Shown here in pieces: positions 1 through 8,021 of a DNA stretch of 64,000 nucleotides. Each line of letters begins with the position of its first letter. Positions within the stretch are counted from its first letter, which is position 1. A program made the translations under genes and the position numbers. Origin of the DNA: Hymenobacter arizonensis (lineage in GTDB: Bacteria > Bacteroidota > Bacteroidia > Cytophagales > Hymenobacteraceae). The notes beneath the pieces are model-generated. The model searched no databases, had not been told where the DNA came from, and saw only the letters and a program-made list of their open reading frames with translations. The stretch lies in contig NZ_FOXS01000006.1 in assembly GCF_900115775.1 (NCBI RefSeq), forward strand, positions 1 through 64,000, in the 5' to 3' direction.

Positions 1-278
1 AGCCATCGTCGCCTTGGTGGGCCGTTACCCCCCCAACTAGCTAATGGCACGCAACCCCATCCAATTCCAATAAATCTTTAACCACGAAGTGATGCCACTC
101 TATGGTCTTATGCGGTATTAATCCGCCTTTCGGCGGGCTATCCCCCAGAACTGGGTAGGTTGGTTACGCGTTACGCACCCGTGCGCCACTATTCCTATTG
201 CTAAGAACCGTTCGACTTGCATGTATTAGGCCTGCCGCTAGCGTTCATCCTGAGCCAAGATCAAACTCTCCATTGTAA
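1..278 (-). rRNA. rrs: 16S ribosomal RNA, 5' portion only
   Basis: The complement reads from the conserved 16S 5' end (GAGTTTGATC near 260-270, followed by TTGGCTCAGGATGAACGC) through the V1 and V2 regions and runs off the left edge. The leader just outside the mature end is A+T rich. The sequence after the 27F site (GCTAGCGGCAGGCC) is the form seen in Bacteroidota. Only about 278 nt of about 1,500 are present. The exact mature 5' end is inferred from conservation. Confidence 0.97.
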
Positions 279-452
279 AATATTCCTACACCCGTGCGAA
301 CACGGGCTGATGTCGAGTGCTGACCTGCTCACATATTTGACGTTATCGTCTAATTCGTTTCGCTTGGTTTGTTTCACTGTGATTTTCCAGAAGAATAATC
401 ACCAAGTGTAACACTTACTATTTTGTCTGTTTCCGTCATTCAAAGAACGTGT

Positions 453-473
453 GTCACTTCCATTTGAAGTGAC
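453..473 (-). other. Hairpin in the pre-16S leader
   Basis: A perfect 8-bp inverted repeat (GTCACTTC, loop CATTT, GAAGTGAC) lies about 175 nt upstream of the mature 16S end and downstream of the nearest promoter, so it is in the pre-rRNA leader. A role in processing or antitermination is inference. Confidence 0.5.
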
Positions 474-536
474 AGTGTGGAGCTTGTTTCAACTCCTTTC
501 CGTTGCTGTTGCAGTGCCCTGTGTTATTTGGGAGTG

Positions 537-566
537 CAAAGGTACGAAGATTATATAATTTGGCAA
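537..566 (-). promoter_or_regulatory. rRNA promoter P1 (proximal)
   Basis: On the minus strand this reads TTG, a 19-nt spacer, then TACCTTTG, which matches the Bacteroidota primary sigma-factor consensus. Just upstream is an A+T-rich, UP-like tract containing TTCGAAAAA. The predicted start is near 530, giving a leader of about 250 nt before 16S. Confidence 0.85.
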
Positions 567-639
567 GTTTTATTCGAAAAAGTTTTAATCTTTTTCTTTC
601 GACTTTTCAAGTTTAGTCGCCTCCTTTTGAAGCGGGTTG

Positions 640-671
640 CAAAGGTACGGTTGCTCTTTTCGGCTTTGCAA
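640..671 (-). promoter_or_regulatory. rRNA promoter P2 (middle)
   Basis: The minus strand has TACCTTTG at 647-640 with TTG 21 nt upstream. The upstream flank again holds GTTCGAAAAA and an A+T-rich tract, like P1, which suggests duplicated promoter modules. Confidence 0.75.
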
Positions 672-821
672 GTGGTTCGAAAAATAAATTTTTCTCGAAG
701 CTTTCTAAGCGAGCGCAGAGAGTAGACAATGCTACTGGTGCGGGAGTTCCGGTCCTTTCAAAATTTTGCCCGAAGCTTTCGTTTCGTAGCGCCCAGCGGT
801 CCGTTTGACGTTTTGGGACTG

Positions 822-851
822 CAAAGGTAGGAGGAGTTTTTGGCGCAGCAA
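822..851 (-). promoter_or_regulatory. rRNA promoter P3 (distal)
   Basis: The minus strand has TTG, a 19-nt spacer and TACCTTTG, the same spacing as P1. It is the outermost of three tandem promoters, about 550 nt from the 16S 5' end. Confidence 0.8.
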
Positions 852-1090
852 GGAGACGGATACGAAATACTTCAGAGAAGGTTGTAAGTAGCTGATTGAT
901 GCGACGAAAAATTTCTATCTGATGCGAGCAGGCATACTGTGTCTTTTGATTGACCTACCTTTTGCGTTAGGGAAAGTGCTTTTGTGGGAAGTCTATATCC
1001 TCGTAGTCGATACTCTTCTTACCTCTGGTTCTCCGCAATAGCGATTCACTACCACTGCTACTTTATAAGGGCATACAGTACTATTGCATC

Positions 1091-1155
1091 AAAAAGAAGT
1101 GCCGAGGGCAAGCGCCTGCAAAGCGTGCAGGTGCTTGCCCTCGGCACTTCTTTTT
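1091..1155 (-). terminator. Very long hairpin terminator behind purA
   Basis: The two arms pair over nearly 30 bp (core GTGCCGAGGGCAAGC with GCTTGCCCTCGGCAC). The left edge is A-rich and the right edge T-rich, so it can act in both directions. It lies 28 nt past the purA stop and separates purA from the rRNA promoters. Confidence 0.9.
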
Positions 1156-1182
1156 GGTTGGTGTGGTGCTTCCGGGTTCAGA

Positions 1183-2451
1183 TTAGCGGTGGAGCGTGCT
1201 AACTCGGTCGGGGCCGACACTCACAATGCGAATGGGAACTTGCAGTTCCTGCTCTAAAAAGGTTAGGTAGGACTGTAGGTTGGTTGGAAGCTTGGCGGCG
1301 TCAGTAATCGTAGTGAGGTCGGTGTTCCAGCCGGGGAGGGTGATATACTCGGGAGTCACGGTAGTAAGCTGGCCGGGGTCAGGTAGCTGCGGGGTGCTTT
1401 CGCCGGTGGCGGTGCGGTAGTGAGTGCAGGCCTGGATTTCGGTGAAGGCATCGAGGACGTCAGCCTTCATCAGGTGCAGTTCGGTGACGCCATTTAGCAT
1501 AATGGCGTATCGAAGGGCAGGCAGGTCTATCCAGCCGGTACGACGGGGACGACCTGTGGTAGAGCCGAACTCTCGGCCGGCCTGGCGGATTTGCTCGCCT
1601 ACTTCGTCATGCAGTTCGGTGGGGAACGGGCCGCTGCCTACGCGGGTGCAATAGGCTTTGGTGATGCCGTAGACTTTATCGATGTGCCGTGGGGCGATGC
1701 CCAGACCGGTGCAAGCGCCAGCGGCGATGGTGCTGGACGACGTAACGTAAGGATAAGAACCGAAATCGATATCTAGTAGAGAGCCCTGCGCTCCTTCGGC
1801 GAGAATGCGTTTGCCTTGGGCAAGGAGGTCGTTGAGTAGGTACTCGGTATCGGTGAGTTGGAGGGTACGGAGGAAATCGACCGCGGAGAAGAACTCTGCT
1901 TCGAATTCTTCGACCTCCAGTTGCTTATTATAATGAGAAGCTAGCGAGGCATGCTGAGCGACAGCTTCTCTATATCGGGTTTCGAAGTCGGGAAGCAGGA
2001 TATGACCAACGCGGAGGCCAACGCGGCCTATTTTGTCGGAATATGTGGGGCCGATGCCTTTAAGGGTACTGCCAATTTTGGAGCCGCCGCGAGCTTCCTC
2101 GTTGATGCGGTCGAGGGCGCGGTGCGATGGTAGGATGAGTTGAGCCTTTTTGGAGATGTAGAGGTTTTTGGCCCAGTCTACTCCCCTATCGGTAAGCTTT
2201 TGGAGTTCGGTGCGGAATACCACGGGGTCAAGTACGACGCCGTTGCCTACAATATTGAGGATGTGAGGATGAAAAATGCCGCTGGGCACTTGATGAAGGA
2301 CGTGCTTTAAGCCGTCGAAGGTGAGGGTATGGCCGGCATTGGGACCACCCTGGAAGCGGGCTACGGCATCGTAGGTGGGAGCTAATACGTCTACGATTTT
2401 CCCTTTGCCTTCATCGCCCCATTGGAGGCCTACTAATACGTCTACTGGCAT
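1183..2451 (-). CDS. purA: Adenylosuccinate synthetase
   Basis: Catalyses the GTP-dependent joining of IMP and aspartate to adenylosuccinate, the first committed step from IMP to AMP, in the cytoplasm. The 422-aa length is normal for the family. The N-terminal GDEGKGK nucleotide loop with the catalytic Asp is at about residues 12-18 and GPNAGHT with the catalytic His at about 36-42. The conserved GSTTGRPRRTGWID segment is near residue 300. The start is ATG, with no good alternative. The gene stands alone between the long terminator and the STAS gene, which has its own terminator. No clear TAnnTTTG promoter was seen upstream. Assignment is secure. Confidence 0.97.
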   Translation of the reverse strand: MPVDVLVGLQWGDEGKGKIVDVLAPTYDAVARFQGGPNAGHTLTFDGLKHVLHQVPSGIFHPHILNIVGNGVVLDPVVFRTELQKLTDRGVDWAKNLYISKKAQLILPSHRALDRINEEARGGSKIGSTLKGIGPTYSDKIGRVGLRVGHILLPDFETRYREAVAQHASLASHYNKQLEVEEFEAEFFSAVDFLRTLQLTDTEYLLNDLLAQGKRILAEGAQGSLLDIDFGSYPYVTSSSTIAAGACTGLGIAPRHIDKVYGITKAYCTRVGSGPFPTELHDEVGEQIRQAGREFGSTTGRPRRTGWIDLPALRYAIMLNGVTELHLMKADVLDAFTEIQACTHYRTATGESTPQLPDPGQLTTVTPEYITLPGWNTDLTTITDAAKLPTNLQSYLTFLEQELQVPIRIVSVGPDRVSTLHR

Positions 2452-2597
2452 TGTACTGTGGTTGGTGTCGTCGTATGCACTGGAAGGGAAGTAAGTCCCT
2501 TGGTGCGTTTGAGAAAATGAAAGCTTATTAGGGTGCGCCTGCGCTTATGAATGCTTGTGCTCTGCTTTGGCGGTGGAACGAGCAAGACGCTAAGGGC

Positions 2598-2626
2598 AAA
2601 AAAACAGCCGCCCTATTGGACGGCTG
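2598..2626 (-). terminator. Terminator overlapping the STAS stop codon
   Basis: On the minus strand CAGCCG and CGGCTG pair around a loop containing the STAS gene's TAG stop, followed by seven T. The stem starts inside the last codons, so ribosomes finishing translation would cover part of it. Confidence 0.8.
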
Positions 2627-2963
2627 GGATAAGTTGCTCGCGGGCGGCAGTTTCGTTGGCAGCTACGATGAAGATGTTGTTGAGTTTGGTAAGTGCCAGC
2701 ATCTTTTTGGGGTGGTCGGCGGGGTTGATGAGTACCATCTCGCCACCGCGACTGCGGAACTTGGTGAGAAGGGAAACCAGAACGCCGATGCCGGTGCTGT
2801 TGATGTATCGGATTTCGGAGAGGTCGACGGCGCAGTTGGTGACAGCTTCGCCGAGGTGTTGGTTGACAGATGCGATGAGTTGCTCGGTGTCGGGACTGCC
2901 AATGAGGTCGCCGGAGAGGCGAACGAGCAGGACACCGTCTTGTAAAGAACTGGTGGTGGTCAT
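2613..2963 (-). CDS. STAS-domain protein (anti-sigma factor antagonist type)
   Basis: A single STAS domain of 116 aa. Members bind an anti-sigma or switch kinase, and phosphorylation of a conserved Ser/Thr controls them. Seen here: an N-terminal strand LLVRLSGDL (about residues 12-20), then AVDLSEIRYINSTGIGVL, where Ser56 is the expected phosphosite, then the GGEMVLINP strand. The start chosen is the ATG at 2963; an upstream in-frame ATG at 3014 would add a Fur-overlapping tail unlike STAS proteins. The ATG overlaps the TGA of the Fur-family gene (ATGA), so translation is probably coupled. No anti-sigma factor or phosphatase is encoded nearby, so its partner is unknown. Confidence 0.88.
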   Translation of the reverse strand: MTTTSSLQDGVLLVRLSGDLIGSPDTEQLIASVNQHLGEAVTNCAVDLSEIRYINSTGIGVLVSLLTKFRSRGGEMVLINPADHPKKMLALTKLNNIFIVAANETAAREQLIPAVQ

Positions 2964-3565
2964 GCGGGAAGGGTGGGATTGCGGACAGCGGCTTGGGCGC
3001 GACAGTCGCCGCAAATGCCGTAAAGATTTAAAGAGTGGTGCAAGATATGGAAGTTCAGAAGCTCGCCCACCATGGTTTGGATGCCGTGGATGCGGGGGTC
3101 GCAGAACTCCACCACTTTATGGCATTCGGTGCAAATGACGTGGTCGTGCTGACGGTAGCCGTAGCTCTTTTCGTACTGAGCGAGGTTGCGGCCAAACTGG
3201 TGTTTGCTCACGAGGCCCTGCTCTACCAACAGGTCGAGGGTATTGTAAACGGTAGCACGGCTCACCTGCAGGCCGCGCTCCTTCATGCCGGCGTAGAGCT
3301 CGTCAACATCGAAGTGTCCGCTTCGAGCATATATCTCTTCGAGAATAGCATACCGCTCGCCGGTTTTGCGCAGGCCTTTGTTTTCGAGGTGGGCAGTGAA
3401 GAGCTTGCGCACTTCGTCGAGCTTATCGGTATTGAGCGTGGCTTGCGAGGCCGCACTGGGCGTGTGCTTGGCAGCGTAACCCGTCTCGGACGAGCCGCCT
3501 ACCTCCTGCCCTGCCGTTTTGGCTGGGTCTTGGTGAGCATGAGAAGCTGCTTGAGGGGAATTCAC
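2960..3565 (-). CDS. Fur-family transcriptional regulator
   Basis: A metal- or peroxide-sensing repressor (Fur/PerR/Zur family). Counting from the proposed GTG start (201 aa), a variable N-tail of about 48 residues precedes the winged helix with recognition helix VSRATVYNTL (101-110). The dimerisation domain has the metal-site motif HDHVICTEC (140-148) and a second CxxC at 185-188, a typical structural zinc site. The open frame extends to an ATG at 3661, but the promoter TACCTTTG at 3597-3590 lies inside that extension. GTG at 3565 is therefore the first usable start. The gene overlaps the STAS gene by four bases. Subtype (Fur, PerR or Zur) cannot be decided by eye. Confidence 0.88.
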   Translation of the reverse strand: MNSPQAASHAHQDPAKTAGQEVGGSSETGYAAKHTPSAASQATLNTDKLDEVRKLFTAHLENKGLRKTGERYAILEEIYARSGHFDVDELYAGMKERGLQVSRATVYNTLDLLVEQGLVSKHQFGRNLAQYEKSYGYRQHDHVICTECHKVVEFCDPRIHGIQTMVGELLNFHILHHSLNLYGICGDCRAQAAVRNPTLPA

Positions 3566-3589
3566 TGTATATATAAGGTGTAACTCGGA

Positions 3590-3597
3590 CAAAGGTA
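3590..3597 (-). promoter_or_regulatory. Promoter -7 element of the Fur/STAS operon
   Basis: A minus-strand TACCTTTG, with no convincing TTG at -33. Transcription would begin near 3583, about 18 nt upstream of the GTG at 3565. This decides the start of the Fur-family gene. Confidence 0.65.
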
Positions 3598-3694
3598 AAA
3601 TAATAGAAGCTGTATCAGCAGATGTGGCTTGCTGATTGGCTTTATGCTGAGTCAAATTCAAGCTAGGTAAGCAAGAGCAGCAGCTTTAGGTTTC

Positions 3695-4027
3695 TTACTG
3701 CTCGAAATAAAGGTGGTAATGGTTGGCGCAGCCCGGATTGAACTCGGCGTGGCACATCGGGCAGGTATTTTGGCAACTCAGGTACTCCGTAATGCTAAGC
3801 GTACCTCTGCAACTGCCGCAGTATATGGCCTCTTGGTTAAATTCGGATTTGGGCCAAACCATCGGGTCGTGGTCGGCGGCTTCGCGATGACACTCGATGC
3901 AGGCGTAGAAAGCACTACAGCACTTAAACTTGATGGCGATGATGTCGTGCTCGGAGTGGTAGTGGGCGCATTGGGTGCGCTCATTTACCTCGGTGCCGTG
4001 GCAGATGGTTGGGGCAGTAGTTTTCAC
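3695..4027 (-). CDS. CHY-type zinc-finger protein
   Basis: A 110-aa, Cys/His-rich protein. The order TQCAHYHSEHD, CC, CIECH, ADHD, CGSC, then CPMCHAEFNPGC and NHYHLYF matches the CHY zinc-finger domain, which holds several zinc ions. The molecular role of bacterial stand-alone CHY proteins is not established. The start is GTG, overlapping the TGA of the Rel/SpoT gene (GTGA), so the two are very probably translated together. No internal Met precedes the domain, which supports this start. A link to zinc or stringent-response control is only inference from the coupling. Confidence 0.85.
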   Translation of the reverse strand: MKTTAPTICHGTEVNERTQCAHYHSEHDIIAIKFKCCSAFYACIECHREAADHDPMVWPKSEFNQEAIYCGSCRGTLSITEYLSCQNTCPMCHAEFNPGCANHYHLYFEQ

Positions 4028-6237
4028 TTCAACGAATCGAACCGTTCTACCTGCAGCACGCCGTTTACCTTGCTCAAGCGATGAATGAGCTTATTCAAGT
4101 GGTCGGTGTCGTTCACGAACACCATGATTTCTCCTTCAAAGATGCCGTCGTTGCTATCTACCGTGATGGCGCGCATATTCACCTTAAGACTGGTGCTAAT
4201 AATGCGCGTCACATCGTTGACCAGACCGACTCGGTCGGTACCTTTTATGCGGATTCCGGCCAAAAAAGCCAGTTCGAGCTGGTCGGTCCACTTAGCACGC
4301 ACGATGCGGTTGCCGTAATTCGACATCAAATCAACCGCACGGGGGCAACTCGTACGATGAATAATAATACCAGTGTCGGTTTCGAAACCGAACACATCAT
4401 CGCCGGGAATGGGGTTGCAGCAACGGGCAATGCTATAGTTGAACTTGTCGGTGTTCTCGCCAACCACGAGCATGTCGGGCCGCACCCCACGGATTTTCTG
4501 CACCTCGTGGTCGAACGTTTTAGGCTCGAGCACGGAGGGCACGCTGGTAACCGGCTTATCAGCGTTGAATAGCGGCTCCCGAATGGCACGGCCATCAACT
4601 TGCCCAATGGCCAAGCGGTAATAAAACTCTTGAGCTGTTGGCACATTAAAATACGCCAGCAGCCGGTTGAAGTTCTCCTGGGTGAACGGCACCCCGATGA
4701 TTTCCATCCGCTTTTCCAACATCTGGCGTCCGTCTTCGGTTTTGGAACGCTTGTCGTCGCGGAGGAAGTCTTTGATTTTAGACCGAGCCTTGGTGGTGAT
4801 GACGTAGTTCAGCCACTCCGGCGTGGGCCGTTGCTTGTGCGAGGTCAGAATTTCAACTTGGTCACCGTTGTGCAGTTGGTAACTGAGCGGCTCCAGCTTC
4901 TGGTTGACTTTGGCCCCGAGGCAGCGCAAGCCAATCTGGGTGTGAATTTCGAATGCAAAATCAAGTGCGGTGGCCTTGTCGGGCAGAATAACAAGCTTGC
5001 CTTTGGGTGTGAAGGCATATACCTCCTTCACGAACAGGTTCTGGCGGAACTCGTCCATGAATTCCAGCGCGCTGGAGTTGTTTGATTCCAGCATCTCGCG
5101 CACTTTGTTCACCCAGCCTTCAAGCGAGCTTTCGGGCTGAATGCTGCCAGTATCTTTGTATTTCCAATGCGCGGCGTACCCTTTCTCGGCAATGTCGTCC
5201 ATGCGCCGCGAGCGGATTTGCACTTCCACCCATTGCCCAGAACGGGACATCACGGTAGTGTGCAGGCTCTCGTAGCCATTGGCTTTGGGCGTAGAAACCC
5301 AGTCGCGCAGCCGGTCGGGGTTGGGCTGGTAAAAGTCGGTCACGATGCTGTACACTTGCCAGCAAGCCGCCTTTTCCTGCTCCGGCGGCACGTCCAGAAT
5401 CACGCGGATGGCAAACAAATCATACACCTCGTCAAAGGTGATGTTTTGCTTTTTTATCTTTTTGAGGATGGAATAGATGCTTTTAGGCCGCCCTTTTATT
5501 TCGTATTCAAAGCCCTGCTCCTTCAGCTCGTCATCTATCGGCTGTACAAACTCTTTGATAAAGCGGTTGCGCGCGCTCTGGCTCTGGCGCACTTTGGCCT
5601 TGAGGTCGGTGTAGGTTTCAGTATCCGTAAATTTCAGATACAAATCCTCCAACTCACTCTTTATAGTATAAAGCCCAAGCCGATGCGCTAGTGGAGCATA
5701 CAGATACAGTGTTTCCGAAGCAATTTTCAGCTGCTTATGCCGCGGCATCGAGTCCAGCGTCCGCATGTTGTGCAAGCGGTCAGCAATTTTGATGAGAATA
5801 ACCCGCACGTCCTCACTGAGCGTGAGGAGCATCTTGCGAAAGTTTTCGGCCTGCTCGCTCGTGCCGTACTCAAAAACGCCCGAAATTTTCGTCAGCCCAT
5901 CAATAATTCGGGCCACTTTGTTGCCAAACTCGCGCTCGATGTCCGAAATTTCGGTGGGTGTGTCTTCCACCACATCGTGCAGCAACGCCGCCACAATGCT
6001 GGTAGTGCCCAGGCCAATTTCCTCCACCGCAATCTGCGCCACCGCCAGCGGGTGCAGAATATACGGCTCGCCCGACTTACGACGCATCTCCTTATGTGCC
6101 TCAAGGCTCTGATTAAATGCCTTTTTAATCAGCTTAGGGTCACCATCATTCAGGTAAGGCTTGGCAGTACGCAGCAGTCGGCGGTAGTGGCGCAGGATTT
6201 CCTGGCGCTCAGCTTCGGGAGAGATAACGGGAGGCAT
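4024..6237 (-). CDS. Bifunctional (p)ppGpp synthetase/hydrolase, Rel/SpoT type
   Basis: Long RSH enzyme (737 aa) that makes and degrades the alarmone (p)ppGpp in the cytoplasm. The hydrolase HD domain is intact: HD at 87-88 with ED at 91-92, and IADRLHNMRT at 151-160. The synthetase domain has GRPKSIYSILKK (249-260), GYESLHTTV (about 321-329) and EVQIRS (338-343). A TGS domain follows (VYAFTPKGK, about residue 407), and a C-terminal ACT domain ends the protein. All parts look functional, so a bifunctional Rel is expected rather than a synthetase-only RelA. The start is ATG. The stop overlaps the CHY gene, and it reads away from the tRNA-Leu gene. rel or spoT is the probable name. Confidence 0.96.
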   Translation of the reverse strand: MPPVISPEAERQEILRHYRRLLRTAKPYLNDGDPKLIKKAFNQSLEAHKEMRRKSGEPYILHPLAVAQIAVEEIGLGTTSIVAALLHDVVEDTPTEISDIEREFGNKVARIIDGLTKISGVFEYGTSEQAENFRKMLLTLSEDVRVILIKIADRLHNMRTLDSMPRHKQLKIASETLYLYAPLAHRLGLYTIKSELEDLYLKFTDTETYTDLKAKVRQSQSARNRFIKEFVQPIDDELKEQGFEYEIKGRPKSIYSILKKIKKQNITFDEVYDLFAIRVILDVPPEQEKAACWQVYSIVTDFYQPNPDRLRDWVSTPKANGYESLHTTVMSRSGQWVEVQIRSRRMDDIAEKGYAAHWKYKDTGSIQPESSLEGWVNKVREMLESNNSSALEFMDEFRQNLFVKEVYAFTPKGKLVILPDKATALDFAFEIHTQIGLRCLGAKVNQKLEPLSYQLHNGDQVEILTSHKQRPTPEWLNYVITTKARSKIKDFLRDDKRSKTEDGRQMLEKRMEIIGVPFTQENFNRLLAYFNVPTAQEFYYRLAIGQVDGRAIREPLFNADKPVTSVPSVLEPKTFDHEVQKIRGVRPDMLVVGENTDKFNYSIARCCNPIPGDDVFGFETDTGIIIHRTSCPRAVDLMSNYGNRIVRAKWTDQLELAFLAGIRIKGTDRVGLVNDVTRIISTSLKVNMRAITVDSNDGIFEGEIMVFVNDTDHLNKLIHRLSKVNGVLQVERFDSLK

Positions 6238-6310
6238 AATAGGTAAAGTAACAAAGCACGGGCGGAAAAGGTCACTTTAAACTCATTACGCAGACTACTT
6301 ACACTTGGGC

Positions 6311-6342
6311 TTTGCACGCAATGGATTTCCCGAGTACCTTTG
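6311..6342 (+). promoter_or_regulatory. Promoter of the tRNA-Leu gene
   Basis: TTTG at 6311-6314, a 20-nt spacer, then TACCTTTG at 6335-6342: a near-perfect Bacteroidota promoter about 35 nt upstream of the tRNA. Confidence 0.85.
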
Positions 6343-6377
6343 CGGGCCCGTAGCAAACGGCCGCGTGGCGCTCATAT

Positions 6378-6459
6378 GCGGATATGGCGAAATTGGTAGA
6401 CGTGCCAGACTTAGGATCTGGTGCCGCAAGGCGTGTGGGTTCGAGTCCCTCTATCCGCA
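6378..6459 (+). tRNA. tRNA-Leu, anticodon UAG
   Basis: A type II tRNA of 82 nt. The acceptor stem is GCGGATA with TATCCGC plus discriminator A. The anticodon arm CCAGA-CTTAGGA-TCTGG gives anticodon TAG (reads CUN, chiefly CUA). A long variable arm (TGCCGCAAGGCGT) and a TTCGAGTCC T-loop are visible. The CCA end is not encoded; the next bases are CTTTTTT. Confidence 0.97.
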
Positions 6460-6472
6460 CTTTTTTGATGTA

Positions 6473-6506
6473 GGCCTTCAGTCGCATAGGCTGGAGGCTT
6501 TTTTTT
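6473..6506 (+). terminator. Terminator after tRNA-Leu
   Basis: GCCTTCAG and CTGGAGGC pair (one G-T) over a 9-nt loop, followed by eight T. It ends the tRNA transcript before the trigger-factor gene. Confidence 0.85.
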
Positions 6507-6546
6507 CAACTTTTCAACCTGGCCAGCGGAAGCCGGCTCTCCTGTT

Positions 6547-7875
6547 TTGAACATTACCCTCGACAAGAACGACGAGCAGCTGACCGGGCTGCTAACCGTG
6601 CACCTGACCGAAGCCGACTACGCTCCCACGGTTGACAAGCAAATCAAAGAGTACACCAAGCGTGCCCAGGTGAAGGGCTTCCGTCCCGGCATGGTGCCCG
6701 TAGGCATGGTGCGCAAGATGTACGGCAAAGGCATTCTGGCCGAGGAAATCAACAAAATGCTGGGCAAGGCCGTGGACTCCTATATTAAGGAGAACAACAT
6801 CAAGCTGCTCGGCGAGCCCCTGCCGGTGCAGAGCAACGTGGATTTTGATACCGATAAGGACTTCGATTTCCAGTTTGAGCTGGGCCTGCTGCCCGACTTC
6901 GAGCTGCCCGCCGAGGGTGCCCTGCAAGTGGAGCGCCACCAGGTAACCATCGACGAGGAGACGCTGACCCAAACCAATGAGCAGATTGCTCGTCAGTATG
7001 GTGAGACGACTAATCCTGACGAGTCGGAAGCTGGCGACTACCTGTTCGGCAAGCTGAAGAAGGCTGACGAGGAAGGCGAAGGCCGCACGGTGTTGCTGCC
7101 CATCAACAAGGTGACGGGCGATGCGTCGCAGTTCATCGGCAAGAAAGGTGGCGACGTTATTACGTTTGACCTGCAGGCGGCTTTCGGTGGCGATGCGGCT
7201 TCGATTTCGAACTTCTCGGGCTTGAGCAAGGACGAGGCAGCTGCGGCTACCGGCGACTACGTGTTCAATGTAGAGAAGGTGAACCGCACGGCGGCGCCCG
7301 AAATGAACCAGGAGTTGTTCGACAAAGTATTCGGCCCCGAGGCCGTTTCGAGCCAGGAGGAGTTCGATGCTAAGGTGCGCGAGACCATCCAGTCGAATTA
7401 CGACCGCGAGAGCGACGGCGCGCTGAACAACAGCATTGTGGAGCAGCTCGTGAACACCGTTGACATCAAGGTGCCCACGGAGTTCTTCAAGAAGTGGTTG
7501 GTGCGCGCCAACGAAGGCAAACTGACGCCCGAGAAGGTAGAAGAGCACTACAACGACTACGAGAAGGAGTTGAAGTGGAGCATGATTCGCAACAAGGTGG
7601 TGGAAGACGCCGGCCTGAAAGTGAGCAACGAGGAGATTGTAGACCGTACCCTCGACAAAATCATGGGCCAGTTCAACATGCCCAACATGCCCGACGAAAT
7701 GCGCGAGTCGATGCGTCAGTACGCTGACCAATTCCTCAAGCAGGAAAACGGCAAAAACTACGTGAGCGAGTACGAGGCCATTCTGGCAGAGAAAGTGCTC
7801 GAAAACCTGCGCGGCAAAGTTGTTGTTACGGAAAAGCCCGTAACGGCCGAAGAATTCCGGACCCTGCACAGCTAG
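6547..7875 (+). CDS. tig: Trigger factor, ribosome-associated chaperone
   Basis: Binds near the ribosome exit tunnel and shelters nascent chains. The 442-aa protein has the N-terminal ribosome-binding signature VKGFRPG (about residues 42-48). A central FKBP-like region (about 160-260) is much altered, so isomerase activity is doubtful. A long, charged helical C-terminal domain follows. The start is TTG; this gives MNITLDKND, the form typical of Bacteroidota trigger factors. It is followed by a terminator and then clpP, the usual folding and proteolysis neighbourhood. Confidence 0.96.
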   Translation: MNITLDKNDEQLTGLLTVHLTEADYAPTVDKQIKEYTKRAQVKGFRPGMVPVGMVRKMYGKGILAEEINKMLGKAVDSYIKENNIKLLGEPLPVQSNVDFDTDKDFDFQFELGLLPDFELPAEGALQVERHQVTIDEETLTQTNEQIARQYGETTNPDESEAGDYLFGKLKKADEEGEGRTVLLPINKVTGDASQFIGKKGGDVITFDLQAAFGGDAASISNFSGLSKDEAAAATGDYVFNVEKVNRTAAPEMNQELFDKVFGPEAVSSQEEFDAKVRETIQSNYDRESDGALNNSIVEQLVNTVDIKVPTEFFKKWLVRANEGKLTPEKVEEHYNDYEKELKWSMIRNKVVEDAGLKVSNEEIVDRTLDKIMGQFNMPNMPDEMRESMRQYADQFLKQENGKNYVSEYEAILAEKVLENLRGKVVVTEKPVTAEEFRTLHS

Positions 7876-7902
7876 TAGTAGCCTCGCAGCTTCCTATTTT
7901 TC

Positions 7903-7935
7903 AAAAAGCCCTTACGACACCGTAAGGGCTTTTTT
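7903..7935 (+). terminator. Terminator after tig
   Basis: AAAAAGCCCTTACG and CGTAAGGGCTTTTTT form a strong hairpin with a T tract. It separates tig from clpP transcription. Confidence 0.9.
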
Positions 7936-8021
7936 GTTGGGTTTCCGACAACATTCCTTTACTTCGTTCGTCTTTCTAACCTCACCCGCGCAAGCTTCGG
8001 CGGGCGCCTCATTTTCTTCAA

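Larger units (their letters stand above)
279..1090. other. rRNA operon leader and promoter region, no protein gene
   Basis: About 800 bases lie between the 16S 5' end and the purA terminator. The region is more A+T rich than its surroundings. It holds three tandem minus-strand promoters and a leader hairpin at 453-473. The short reading frames at 217-411, 477-725 and 984-1202 cross rRNA or promoter elements and encode nothing recognisable, so they are not called. Confidence 0.8.

Noticed and set aside
217..725. Two short frames over the 16S end and rRNA leader
   Set aside because: They overlap rRNA or the P1/P2 promoter elements and encode nothing recognisable.
984..1202. Short plus-strand frame over the purA terminator
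   Set aside because: It runs through the long hairpin and the end of purA; no ribosome-binding context or similarity seen.
6592..7869. 425-aa minus-strand frame opposite trigger factor
   Set aside because: Antisense frame arising from G+C-rich codon use; residues are rich in His, Val and Leu without motifs, and trigger factor is certain on the other strand.
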